In this document: in pieces, positions 1-6,053 of the stretch | Layout: each line of letters begins with the position of its first letter | Numbering within the stretch: the first letter of the stretch is position 1 | Source of the DNA: Clostridia bacterium | GTDB taxonomy: Bacteria > Bacillota > Clostridia > Oscillospirales > Acutalibacteraceae | Direction: 5' to 3' | Assembly (NCBI GenBank): GCA_900766895.1 | Contig: CAAFXF010000071.1 | Location: forward strand, 1 to 6,069 | DNA: 6,069 nucleotides | Notes under the pieces: model-generated | Databases searched by the model: none | The model's input: only the letters and a program-made list of their open reading frames with translations | What the model was told of the DNA's origin: nothing | Made by a program: the position numbers and the translations under genes

Positions 1-1
1 C

Positions 2-73
2 GGAAATGCAACTGCTTTTTCCGAAGAGCTTGCAACTGCCGATGAAATAAAAAAGGTTTTTGAAATTATGTAA
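2..73 (+). CDS. fruK: 1-phosphofructokinase, C-terminal end (partial)
   Basis: This is the last 23 codons of a gene that begins before the window, ending in TAA at 71-73. The residues GNATAFSEELATADEI fit the C-terminal end of PfkB-family 1-phosphofructokinases, which typically finish with a G(S/N)ATAFSEGLA(T) segment followed by a short helix. The enzyme phosphorylates fructose-1-phosphate, the product of the FruA transporter encoded next, to fructose-1,6-bisphosphate in the cytoplasm. The stop lies 53 bases before the fruA start with no terminator between, so the two are probably one operon (fruK-fruA is a very common order). Only the tail is visible, so the catalytic residues cannot be checked; the call rests on the tail motif and the neighbour. 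Confidence 0.75.
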   Translation, partial: GNATAFSEELATADEIKKVFEIM

Positions 74-112
74 TTTATACATTGATGGCAATGCTAATAA
101 TATTAAATACAC

Positions 113-120
113 AGGGAGGA
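113..120 (+). promoter_or_regulatory. Ribosome binding site that sets the fruA start
   Basis: AGGGAGGA is a near-perfect Shine-Dalgarno sequence. Its GGAGG core ends 7 bases before the ATG at 127, which is ideal spacing. The in-frame TTG at 82 and the ATGs at 85 and 91 lie upstream of it, and the ATG at 121 is too close, so 127 is the best start. Confidence 0.85.
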
Positions 121-126
121 ATGATT

Positions 127-2097
127 ATGAGAATAATTGATTTGCTTAAAGCCGGTGCTATTGAGCTAAATACATCGGTTGCAACAAAAAATGATGCCAT
201 AAACAAATTGGTATCATTGCACGAGGCTGTAGGCAATTTGGCTGACAGCAAGGTGTATAAGGAAGCAATTTTGCTTCGAGAGGAGCAGGGCTCAACCGCT
301 ATCGGAGAGGGTATTGCAGTTCCTCACGCAAAAAGCGACAGTGTAAAGGCTCCGGGATTGTCGGCAATTACGGTGCAGGGCGGAGTGGATTACGGCGCAC
401 CTGACTCAAAGCCGTCCGACATTCTGTTCATGATTGCCGCACCTATGGACGGTGATTTACATTTGGAAATCCTGTCAAGGCTTATGGTTATGCTTATGGA
501 GCCGGAGTTTTGCAATGCTCTTAGAAATGCAAAAACCACCGATGAGTTTTTGAAAATAATAGACGAAAAGGAATCAGAGAAATATCCCGACGAGGCTCAG
601 CAGACTGCACCTAAAAAGACCGGATACAGAATCCTTGCAGTTACTGCCTGTCCGACAGGTATTGCTCACACATATATGGCAGCAGAGGCATTGGAAAAGG
701 CAGGCGAAAAACTCGGCTATCCTCTAAAGGCTGAAACAAACGGCTCCGGCGGTGCAAAGAATGTACTCACTAAGGCCGAAATCGCAGAATGTGACGGCAT
801 TATTATTGCCGCAGATAAGAATGTTGAAATGGCAAGATTTGACGGCAAGCCTGTTGTAAAGACATCTGTTTCAAACGGTATTAACAAGCCGGAGGAGCTT
901 ATCAATCGTATTATTGAGGGTAAGGCTTCTGTTTATCACGAGGAGGGCAATATCGCCGCATCATCTGATGATGAGTTAGAAAAAGAAAGCTTTGGACATA
1001 AGCTCTATAAGCACCTTATGAACGGTGTATCTCATATGCTTCCGTTCGTTGTAGGCGGCGGTGTATTGATTGCACTTGGATTTTTGATTGATACACTTTT
1101 GGGCAATGCAACACTTCCCGACGGCTCTGCAAACGGTGCGTTTGGATTTACAAGCTTTGCGGCGTCTGTTCCGTTTTGGATAGGTAAGATTGCATTTGGA
1201 TTTATGCTTCCTATCCTTGCAGGCTATATTGCACAGTCAATAGCTGACAGACCGGGTTTGCTTCCGGGTATGCTCGGCGGTATGATTGCCGCACAGGGCT
1301 ACACCTTCAACTCTATGTTTGAAAATCAAAATATGGTTGGCGACGGTACAGCGGTATCCGGCTTCCTTGGTGCATTGTTTGCAGGCTTTGCAGCAGGTAT
1401 AATTGTAAATCTTCTTAAAAAAGTATTCTCTTGGTTGCCAAAGGCAATGGACGGCATTAAGCCTGTATTTCTTTATCCGTTGTTCGGCACATTTCTTGTT
1501 GGTGCTTTGATGTGCCTTATCAATCCGATTATCGGTGTTCTTAACACAGCGGTATCAAACGGACTTTCATCACTCGGCGAAACAAGCCAAATCCTTCTTT
1601 CAATAGTATTGGCGGCTATGATGGCAACCGATATGGGCGGTCCTTTCAACAAGGCGGCTTATGTATTCGGCACAGCGGCTATTGCAGACGGCAACACTTG
1701 GATTATGGCGGCTGTAATGATAGGCGGTATGGTGCCTCCTATTGCAATCGCTCTTTCAACAACATTTGCAAAGAACAGATGGACCGAAGAGGAAAGAAAG
1801 AACGGTCCTGTAAACTACCTTATGGGTCTTTGCTTTATCACAGAGGGCGCAATTCCTTACGCAGCAGCTGACCCGCTCAAAGTTATTCCGTCCTGTATGG
1901 TAGGCTCGGCAGTTGCAGGTGCGCTCACAGCAGTATTCGGTGTAACCTGTCCTGCACCTCACGGCGGTATCTTCACATTCGTTGTTTGCGAGCATCCGTT
2001 GCTTTATATAGTAGCACTGCTTGCCGGCTCACTTGTAGGTGCAGTTGTTCTAACATTACTCAAAAGCGGGAAGAGAGAAAAGAAAGCAAACAAATAA
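127..2097 (+). CDS. fruA: PTS fructose transporter, fused IIA-IIB-IIC
   Basis: This 656-residue membrane permease takes up fructose and phosphorylates it at carbon 1. IIA (about residues 2-145) has GIAVPHAKS with the phospho-acceptor His67. A charged linker (about 146-165) leads to IIB (about 167-265), whose active Cys175 lies in ACPTGIAHTYMAAEAL. A second linker leads to the multi-spanning IIC domain (about 293-645), which contains MLPFVVGGG and the sugar-site motif ITEGAIPYAAADP (about 571-583). The protein ends in a basic cytoplasmic tail. The order A-B-C and the length are normal for Gram-positive FruA; there is no duplicated IIB' as in the E. coli protein. The start at 127 is chosen for its ribosome binding site, and the protein then opens MRIIDLLK, like its relatives. 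The product, fructose-1-phosphate, is the substrate of the upstream fruK. Fructose is the expected sugar from family and context, although mannose-type specificity within the fructose family cannot be ruled out from sequence alone. Confidence 0.95.
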   Translation: MRIIDLLKAGAIELNTSVATKNDAINKLVSLHEAVGNLADSKVYKEAILLREEQGSTAIGEGIAVPHAKSDSVKAPGLSAITVQGGVDYGAPDSKPSDILFMIAAPMDGDLHLEILSRLMVMLMEPEFCNALRNAKTTDEFLKIIDEKESEKYPDEAQQTAPKKTGYRILAVTACPTGIAHTYMAAEALEKAGEKLGYPLKAETNGSGGAKNVLTKAEIAECDGIIIAADKNVEMARFDGKPVVKTSVSNGINKPEELINRIIEGKASVYHEEGNIAASSDDELEKESFGHKLYKHLMNGVSHMLPFVVGGGVLIALGFLIDTLLGNATLPDGSANGAFGFTSFAASVPFWIGKIAFGFMLPILAGYIAQSIADRPGLLPGMLGGMIAAQGYTFNSMFENQNMVGDGTAVSGFLGALFAGFAAGIIVNLLKKVFSWLPKAMDGIKPVFLYPLFGTFLVGALMCLINPIIGVLNTAVSNGLSSLGETSQILLSIVLAAMMATDMGGPFNKAAYVFGTAAIADGNTWIMAAVMIGGMVPPIAIALSTTFAKNRWTEEERKNGPVNYLMGLCFITEGAIPYAAADPLKVIPSCMVGSAVAGALTAVFGVTCPAPHGGIFTFVVCEHPLLYIVALLAGSLVGAVVLTLLKSGKREKKANK

Positions 2098-2108
2098 ACA
2101 ATAACAGC

Positions 2109-2128
2109 GGGAGGAGTATTCTCCTCCC
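2109..2128 (+). other. Intercistronic hairpin between fruA and ptsH
   Basis: GGGAGGAG, a TATT loop and CTCCTCCC form a perfect 8-bp, G/C-rich stem starting 11 bases after the fruA stop. It is followed by CCAATATGCG rather than a T run, so it does not look like a full intrinsic terminator. The likely roles (inferred) are a processing or stability element protecting the fruA 3' end, or partial attenuation. The ptsH ribosome binding site lies outside the stem. Confidence 0.75.
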
Positions 2129-2157
2129 CAATATGCGATAATAAGAGAGGTAATAAT

Positions 2158-2424
2158 ATGGTATCAAAGAGCTTCACAATTAAGAATAAGATGGGCCTTC
2201 ATATGCGCCCTGCAAATGTGTTTGTAACAGCAATGACAAAATACGAATCGGAAGTATTTATTAATTTTGACGGTAAAAAAATCAATGGCAAAAGCATTAT
2301 GAATATTATGGCAGGCTGTATTAAATGCGGCAGTGATATTGTTGTAGAATGTGACGGACCTGATGAGGAAGCCATGATGGCTCAGGTCAGCGAGCTTATC
2401 GAAAGCGGATTCGGTGAAGAGTAA
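2158..2424 (+). CDS. ptsH: Phosphocarrier protein HPr
   Basis: This 88-residue cytoplasmic protein carries phosphate from Enzyme I to the sugar-specific IIA domains. It has the normal HPr length. GLHMRPA contains the active-site His15, and NGKSIMNIM contains Ser46, the residue that HPr kinase/phosphorylase modifies in Gram-positive bacteria to drive CcpA-dependent catabolite repression; both are at their standard numbers. AGAGAGG ends 7 bases before the ATG. It lies 60 bases after fruA, across a hairpin, and 25 bases before ptsI. Because it is the only visible HPr and keeps Ser46, it probably serves as a general HPr and not only a fructose-specific one (inference). The pair Cys54/Cys57 (CIKC) just after the Ser46 helix is not a standard HPr feature that I know. 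Confidence 0.96.
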   Translation: MVSKSFTIKNKMGLHMRPANVFVTAMTKYESEVFINFDGKKINGKSIMNIMAGCIKCGSDIVVECDGPDEEAMMAQVSELIESGFGEE

Positions 2425-2449
2425 TTGTGTAAATAAGTGAGGAAATGTT

Positions 2450-4060
2450 ATGCTAAAGGGTATCGGAGCGTCTCAGGGATACGGAATAGGCAGGGCAGTT
2501 GTAATCAAGGATTGCAATCTTGATTATAAGTATGTTAAATATGCGGGGGCTGAAGAAGAAAAGGCAAAGCTTCATAAAGCGGTAGATACCTTTGTTGAAG
2601 AAACAAAGGCTCTTGCACAAAACCTAAAGCAAAATGCAGGCGATAAGGAAGCAGAAATATTAGAAGGTCATTTGGTAATGCTTCAGGACCCGTTTATGCT
2701 TGCTCAAATGGAGGAAAGCATAGATAACGGAATGACTGCCGAAGCAGGCGTGGATACCGTTTGCTCAATGTTTATTGATATGTTTTCCGGCGTTGATGAT
2801 GAGCTTACACGCCAGCGTGCGTCAGATATTCGCGACATAAAGGACAGCCTGCTTCGTATACTTTTGGGTGTAAAAACAGTTGACATTGCTTCAGTGTCTA
2901 AAAATTCCGTGTTGATAGCAAAGGATTTTACTCCGTCTATGACCTCTCAAATTAATAGAGAAAACGTTTCTGCTATTATTACAGAGGTAGGCGGTGTTAC
3001 AAGCCACAGTGCAATTCTCGCAAGAGCAATGGGAATACCGGCGGTTTTGTCGGTAGTAGGTGTTACAGAACGTATCTGTGACGGCGATACCCTTATTGCA
3101 GACGGCTTTAAGGGTAAGGTTTTTACCTCTCCGAGTCAGAGCGAGTTAGAGGAATATTCTCAAAAGCAGCAGGCTTACCTGAAGGAAAAGGAAAGCCTCA
3201 ATGAATATTTCGGCAAGCCCACCGTAACAAAGAACGGCACGGTAAAAAAGGTGTACGGCAATATCGGCAAGGCAGAGGATGCTCAAAATGTTGTGCAAAA
3301 CGGCGGTGAGGGTATAGGACTTTTCCGTACAGAGTTTTTGTTTATGGACAGAGAGCATCAGCCAACCGAGAACGAACAGCTTGAGGCTTACTCCACCGTT
3401 GCCAAGGCAATGGATAACAAGGAGGTCATTATTCGTACTCTTGACATCGGCGGCGACAAGGCTATTGATTATCTTTGTATCGAAAGGGAGGAAAATCCGT
3501 TTTTGGGATACAGAGCAATAAGATATTGTCTTGATAACAAAGAGCTTTACAAAACACAGCTTAGGGCGATTTTGCGTGCCGCACAATACGGTAACATAAA
3601 AATAATGCTTCCTCTTGTTACAACCGTTGAAGAGGTTAAGCAGGCAAAGGCTCTTATAAAGGAATGCTGTCAGGAGCTTGAGGATGAGGGCTTGAGATAT
3701 AGAGAGGTGCCCGTCGGCGTTATGATAGAAACTCCGTCAGCGGCATTGATTTCGGATTTGCTCGCGAAGGAGGCGGCGTTCTTCTCTATCGGAACAAACG
3801 ACCTTACGGGCTACACTATGGCAGTTGACAGAGGCAATGCAAAGGTCAGCTATCTTTATGATGTTACACAGCCGGCTGTGCTTCGTGCCATAGAAATGAC
3901 TGTGAAAAATGCAAAGGCTGCCGGTATACCGGTCGGTATGTGCGGTGAGGCTGCCGCAGACGAGCGACTGATACCAAAGCTTTTGGAATGGGGACTTGAT
4001 GAGTTCAGCGTCTCTCCGTCCTCAATTTTACAAACACGCAAAAACATCTGTCTATGTTAA
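2450..4060 (+). CDS. ptsI: Phosphoenolpyruvate-protein phosphotransferase (Enzyme I)
   Basis: Enzyme I starts the PTS by taking phosphate from PEP and passing it to HPr; it is a cytoplasmic dimer. The N-terminal region (about 1-145, opening GIGASQGYGIG) holds the HPr-binding helices. The swivelling phospho-His domain has GGVTSHSAILARAMG with His186. The C-terminal PEP-binding barrel has GLFRTEF (Arg293), RTLDIGGDK (Arg329), the probable Mg2+ ligands Glu427 (MIETPSA) and Asp451 (SIGTNDLT), and the catalytic Cys498 (GMCGEAA). All key residues of the family are present. At 536 residues it is shorter than the roughly 570 of E. coli Enzyme I; it stops soon after DEFSVSPSSILQTRK, as short clostridial versions do. 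The Shine-Dalgarno AGTGAGG ends 7 bases before the ATG. A terminator begins 4 bases after the stop, making it the last gene of the operon. Confidence 0.96.
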   Translation: MLKGIGASQGYGIGRAVVIKDCNLDYKYVKYAGAEEEKAKLHKAVDTFVEETKALAQNLKQNAGDKEAEILEGHLVMLQDPFMLAQMEESIDNGMTAEAGVDTVCSMFIDMFSGVDDELTRQRASDIRDIKDSLLRILLGVKTVDIASVSKNSVLIAKDFTPSMTSQINRENVSAIITEVGGVTSHSAILARAMGIPAVLSVVGVTERICDGDTLIADGFKGKVFTSPSQSELEEYSQKQQAYLKEKESLNEYFGKPTVTKNGTVKKVYGNIGKAEDAQNVVQNGGEGIGLFRTEFLFMDREHQPTENEQLEAYSTVAKAMDNKEVIIRTLDIGGDKAIDYLCIEREENPFLGYRAIRYCLDNKELYKTQLRAILRAAQYGNIKIMLPLVTTVEEVKQAKALIKECCQELEDEGLRYREVPVGVMIETPSAALISDLLAKEAAFFSIGTNDLTGYTMAVDRGNAKVSYLYDVTQPAVLRAIEMTVKNAKAAGIPVGMCGEAAADERLIPKLLEWGLDEFSVSPSSILQTRKNICLC

Positions 4061-4064
4061 AATA

Positions 4065-4109
4065 CTCCTGCCGTTTTGTCAGTCAGGCATTTCGGCAGGA
4101 GCATTTTTT
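4065..4109 (+). terminator. Intrinsic terminator after ptsI
   Basis: CTCCTGCCG (4065-4073) and CGGCAGGAG (4093-4101) form a perfect 9-bp stem with a 19-base loop, followed by CA and six T residues (4104-4109). This is a conventional Rho-independent terminator that separates the PTS operon from the hyp unit downstream. Confidence 0.9.
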
Positions 4110-4113
4110 GTGT

Positions 4114-4131
4114 GTAGAAATCAATTTCTAC
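4114..4131. promoter_or_regulatory. 18-bp palindrome, candidate operator
   Basis: GTAGAAATCAATTTCTAC is a perfect inverted repeat with 8-bp arms and a CA centre. It ends exactly one base before the -35 hexamer of the promoter below. Such symmetry and position suggest the binding site of a dimeric regulator controlling the membrane protein-hypB-hypA unit. It does not match the Rex, Fur or NikR consensus sites that I know. A hairpin is possible, but the arms are A/T-rich and the loop would be very small, so a protein site is the better reading. The regulator is unknown. Confidence 0.55.
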
Positions 4132-4160
4132 TTGCCTTATTTTTGTTTTTAATCTATAAT
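4132..4160 (+). promoter_or_regulatory. Sigma-A-type promoter of the hyp unit
   Basis: The -35 element TTGCCT (4132-4137) and a perfect -10 TATAAT (4155-4160) are separated by 17 bp. Transcription would begin near 4166-4168, leaving a leader of only about 15 bases before the ATG at 4183. Its place after the ptsI terminator fits a new transcription unit. Confidence 0.75.
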
Positions 4161-4182
4161 TACATAAAAGGGGTGAGGTTGT

Positions 4183-4944
4183 ATGAATACAGCTGATATG
4201 AAAAGAGAACGGTTTTTCTGTGCGGTGGCAATCGGTATGGTTACTCTTTGCTATGCTGTGGAAAGATTGCTTGAGGTTTTTTCAGATGTTGACGGCTCAA
4301 CTGCGTGTGCATTAGCAGGAATTTTTACTGTTGTAACTGCCGTAATTATTGCTGTTTGTGCGAGGTCGCGCAATGCCTTTTACGGTATGCTGGTTGCCTT
4401 GGTCGGCTATAAAATGATGCCTCCTACCATACCGGCGTTAAATACTCTTGCGACGGGCAGCAGTATACTTTACTACATAGCACAAAATGCTTCAATAGCG
4501 TTGTTTATCGTTGTCCTCATTAAGCTTTATAAAGAGCAAAAGGAAAACAAAATTTCGCTTATTCCTGCGTTGGCTTGCGCACTTGTTGTGCCGTTTTTTG
4601 TGCAGATGGGCAACACTGTCGGCGGATATTTGATGATGTATATGAATCAAAATATGCTGTATTTGTACTTTTCGCAGTTTGCATTTTATTCATTGGCTAT
4701 GCTGATAATTTTCGCCGTTGCCGTTAAATCCGATTACAACTCGTTTAGATTTGTAGCGTGCTATGAATTTATTGCACTTACAATCAACATTTTGCGCAAG
4801 CTCGGTGTTATCGGAGTGTATGCGGTTAAGGGAACACATATCAGCAAAAGCTTATACTGCTGGATTGCAATATATGTATTTTTTGTTGCACTTTATGCAA
4901 TTACTCTTCAAAAGCAAAAGAAAGGAAAAAGTATTAATGAGTGA
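4183..4944 (+). CDS. Membrane protein of unknown function in the hyp unit
   Basis: I do not recognise the family. The 253-residue protein has about eight hydrophobic segments (near 12-33, 41-60, 65-85, 94-116, 124-147, 158-181, 189-213 and 222-242). The basic stretches RSR (61-63), KLYKEQKENK (114-123), KSDYNSFR (182-189) and the tail KQKKGK all fall on one side, which predicts both ends in the cytoplasm. There is no cleavable signal peptide. The predicted external loop between segments 5 and 6 is rich in methionine (MMYMNQNM, 151-158). A proline-rich stretch MMPPTIP (78-84) lies within or beside segment 3. There is no HX4DH motif of NiCoT nickel permeases and no CbiM-type N-terminus. AAGGGGTGAGG precedes the ATG. 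The gene overlaps hypB by 8 bp and shares its promoter, so a part in nickel handling or in the same enzyme system is plausible but unproven. Confidence 0.85.
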   Translation: MNTADMKRERFFCAVAIGMVTLCYAVERLLEVFSDVDGSTACALAGIFTVVTAVIIAVCARSRNAFYGMLVALVGYKMMPPTIPALNTLATGSSILYYIAQNASIALFIVVLIKLYKEQKENKISLIPALACALVVPFFVQMGNTVGGYLMMYMNQNMLYLYFSQFAFYSLAMLIIFAVAVKSDYNSFRFVACYEFIALTINILRKLGVIGVYAVKGTHISKSLYCWIAIYVFFVALYAITLQKQKKGKSINE

Positions 4945-5608
4945 GTTTAAGGTAATAGAAATAAAAAGATCGGTATATGAAAATAATGACAGAGAGGCTG
5001 AGCTTGTCCGCGAGCAATTAAAAAAGGATAAAACCTTTTTGCTCAACCTTATGTCATCACCCGGCTCGGGCAAAACAACAACCCTTAAGGCAACTATTTC
5101 AGCACTTAAGGATGAATACAAAATAGGGGTAATGGAGGCTGATATTGACTCTGACGTTGACGCAAGAGCAATAGAGGAGGCAGGTGCAAAATCAATTCAG
5201 CTTCATACAGGAGGTATGTGTCACCTTGACGCAGGTATGACAAAGCAGGGGCTTGACAGCTTCGGTGCAACAGATTATGAATTTGTTGTGCTTGAAAATG
5301 TGGGTAACCTTGTTTGCCCTGCGGAATTTGATACGGGCGCAAGCAAAAATGCTATGATTCTTTCTGTTCCCGAGGGTGACGACAAGCCACTCAAATATCC
5401 TCTTATGTTTTCTGTTTGCGACTGTGTTCTTATCAATAAAATTGATACAAAGAGCGTTTTTGATTTTGATGATGATGCCGTTGTCGAGAGAATAAAAAAG
5501 ATTAATCCAAATGCCGAAATTTTCTTTGTCAGTGCAAAAACAGGCGAGGGTATGGATAATTGGTTTAATTGGCTTCGCAGACAAATTGATGATTGGAATA
5601 AGGACTGA
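4937..5608 (+). CDS. hypB: Nickel-incorporation GTPase HypB
   Basis: HypB is a 223-residue cytoplasmic SIMIBI-class GTPase that powers nickel insertion into [NiFe]-hydrogenase and, in some bacteria, supplies urease. The P-loop is SSPGSGKTT (40-48). EADIDSDVDARAI (67-79) is the family's switch region. The metal site linked to the GTPase consists of Cys95-His96 (GGMCHLDA) and Cys127 (NLVCPAEF), and the base-specificity motif is NKID (167-170), followed by SAKTGEG near 198. The three metal ligands match the positions I recall for the Methanocaldococcus protein. It lacks both the N-terminal CxxCGC nickel site of E. coli HypB and a His-rich stretch, so it is a minimal form. The start at 4937 is chosen because MSEFKVIEIKRSVYENN matches family N-termini and AAAGGA lies 10 bases upstream; the frame stays open upstream only inside the membrane gene. 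It overlaps that gene by 8 bp and hypA by 1 bp. Confidence 0.95.
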   Translation: MSEFKVIEIKRSVYENNDREAELVREQLKKDKTFLLNLMSSPGSGKTTTLKATISALKDEYKIGVMEADIDSDVDARAIEEAGAKSIQLHTGGMCHLDAGMTKQGLDSFGATDYEFVVLENVGNLVCPAEFDTGASKNAMILSVPEGDDKPLKYPLMFSVCDCVLINKIDTKSVFDFDDDAVVERIKKINPNAEIFFVSAKTGEGMDNWFNWLRRQIDDWNKD

Positions 5609-5949
5609 TGCACGAGTTAGGTCTTGTATATCAGGTTGTCAAAACCGTTGATGAGGTTGTAAAGCAAAATGACTTGGAGCAGGTTAACGAGATTGTTCTT
5701 CAGGTCGGCGAAATGAGTGATGTTGTACCGAGGTTTATTGAAGAAGCGTGGAAGGCAACAGCACCGACAACGGATTATCCCTGTGCAAAAATGACGGTTG
5801 AGATTATGCCTGCAATGGCAAAATGCCTTGATTGCGGCTACGAGGGGCACGTTAATTCCTTTGCTCCCGATTGCCCGTCCTGTCAATCATCAAAGCTCAA
5901 AATAACCTCCGGCAGGCAGTTTGAAATTAAGGAAATAATTGCAAAATAA
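5608..5949 (+). CDS. hypA: Nickel metallochaperone HypA
   Basis: HypA is a 113-residue cytoplasmic protein that binds nickel and works with HypB to load it into the target enzyme. The N-terminal Met-His-Glu (1-3) is the classic nickel site, with His2 as essential ligand. The zinc site is CLDC (73-76) and CPSC (89-92), the normal two-CxxC arrangement, and the length is normal for the family. The start codon shares its A with the hypB TGA stop (TGATG), which implies translational coupling; AAGGA at 5600-5604 is unusually close. The order hypB-hypA is the reverse of the common hypA-hypB. The target enzyme is not in the window. Confidence 0.95.
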   Translation: MHELGLVYQVVKTVDEVVKQNDLEQVNEIVLQVGEMSDVVPRFIEEAWKATAPTTDYPCAKMTVEIMPAMAKCLDCGYEGHVNSFAPDCPSCQSSKLKITSGRQFEIKEIIAK

Positions 5950-6000
5950 GACTGTTGATAAATGGTCTGAACCACGCCGAATAAAATAAACCGATTTGAG

Positions 6001-6053
6001 CCTCCCTTGTGTAAAGGGAGGTGGGTGCGATTTATCGCACTCGGAGGGATTGT
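6001..6053. repeat. Two-hairpin non-coding element, probable interspersed repeat
   Basis: Hairpin 1 has arms CCTCCCTT (6001-6008) and AAGGGAGG (6014-6021) around a 5-base loop. Hairpin 2 has arms GTGCGA (6025-6030) and TCGCAC (6035-6040) around TTTA. A tail TCGGAGGGATTGT (6041-6053) echoes the GGGAGG arm. From memory, closely similar elements recur between genes in Ruminococcus, Eubacterium siraeum and Faecalibacterium-type genomes, with a conserved first hairpin and a variable second one; I cannot confirm copy number here. There is no T run after either stem, so it is not a standard terminator, although it could protect the hypA transcript end. The remaining flank, 5950-6000, shows no gene or clear signal. 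Confidence 0.65.

Noticed and set aside
82..109. Possible promoter between fruK and fruA (TTGATG and TAAATA, 16-bp gap)
   Set aside because: Both hexamers are weak matches in an A/T-rich gap, and the operon context does not need a promoter here.
82..126. Possible earlier fruA starts (TTG at 82, ATG at 85, 91 or 121)
   Set aside because: The strong ribosome binding site at 113-120 lies downstream of the first three and too close to the ATG at 121; family N-termini start at the ATG at 127.
3146..3586. 146-codon open frame on the minus strand inside ptsI
   Set aside because: It is fully antisense to a conserved gene, and the translated product has no recognisable motif or supported start.
3996..4196. 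Open frame running from the end of ptsI through the terminator into the next gene
   Set aside because: It crosses an intrinsic terminator and a promoter, does not resemble an Enzyme I C-terminus, and has no ribosome binding site; it looks like a chance opening.
4763..4936. Upstream extension of hypB inside the membrane gene
   Set aside because: The extra 58 residues do not resemble HypB and overlap a coherent membrane protein; the start at 4937 has family-like sequence and a ribosome binding site.
5192..5613. Two long minus-strand open frames opposite hypB
   Set aside because: They are shadows of hypB codon use, with no motifs and no supporting start signals.
5963..5974. Small inverted repeat (TGGT and ACCA around CTGA) after hypA, as a terminator
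   Set aside because: The stem is only 4 bp and is not followed by a T run.
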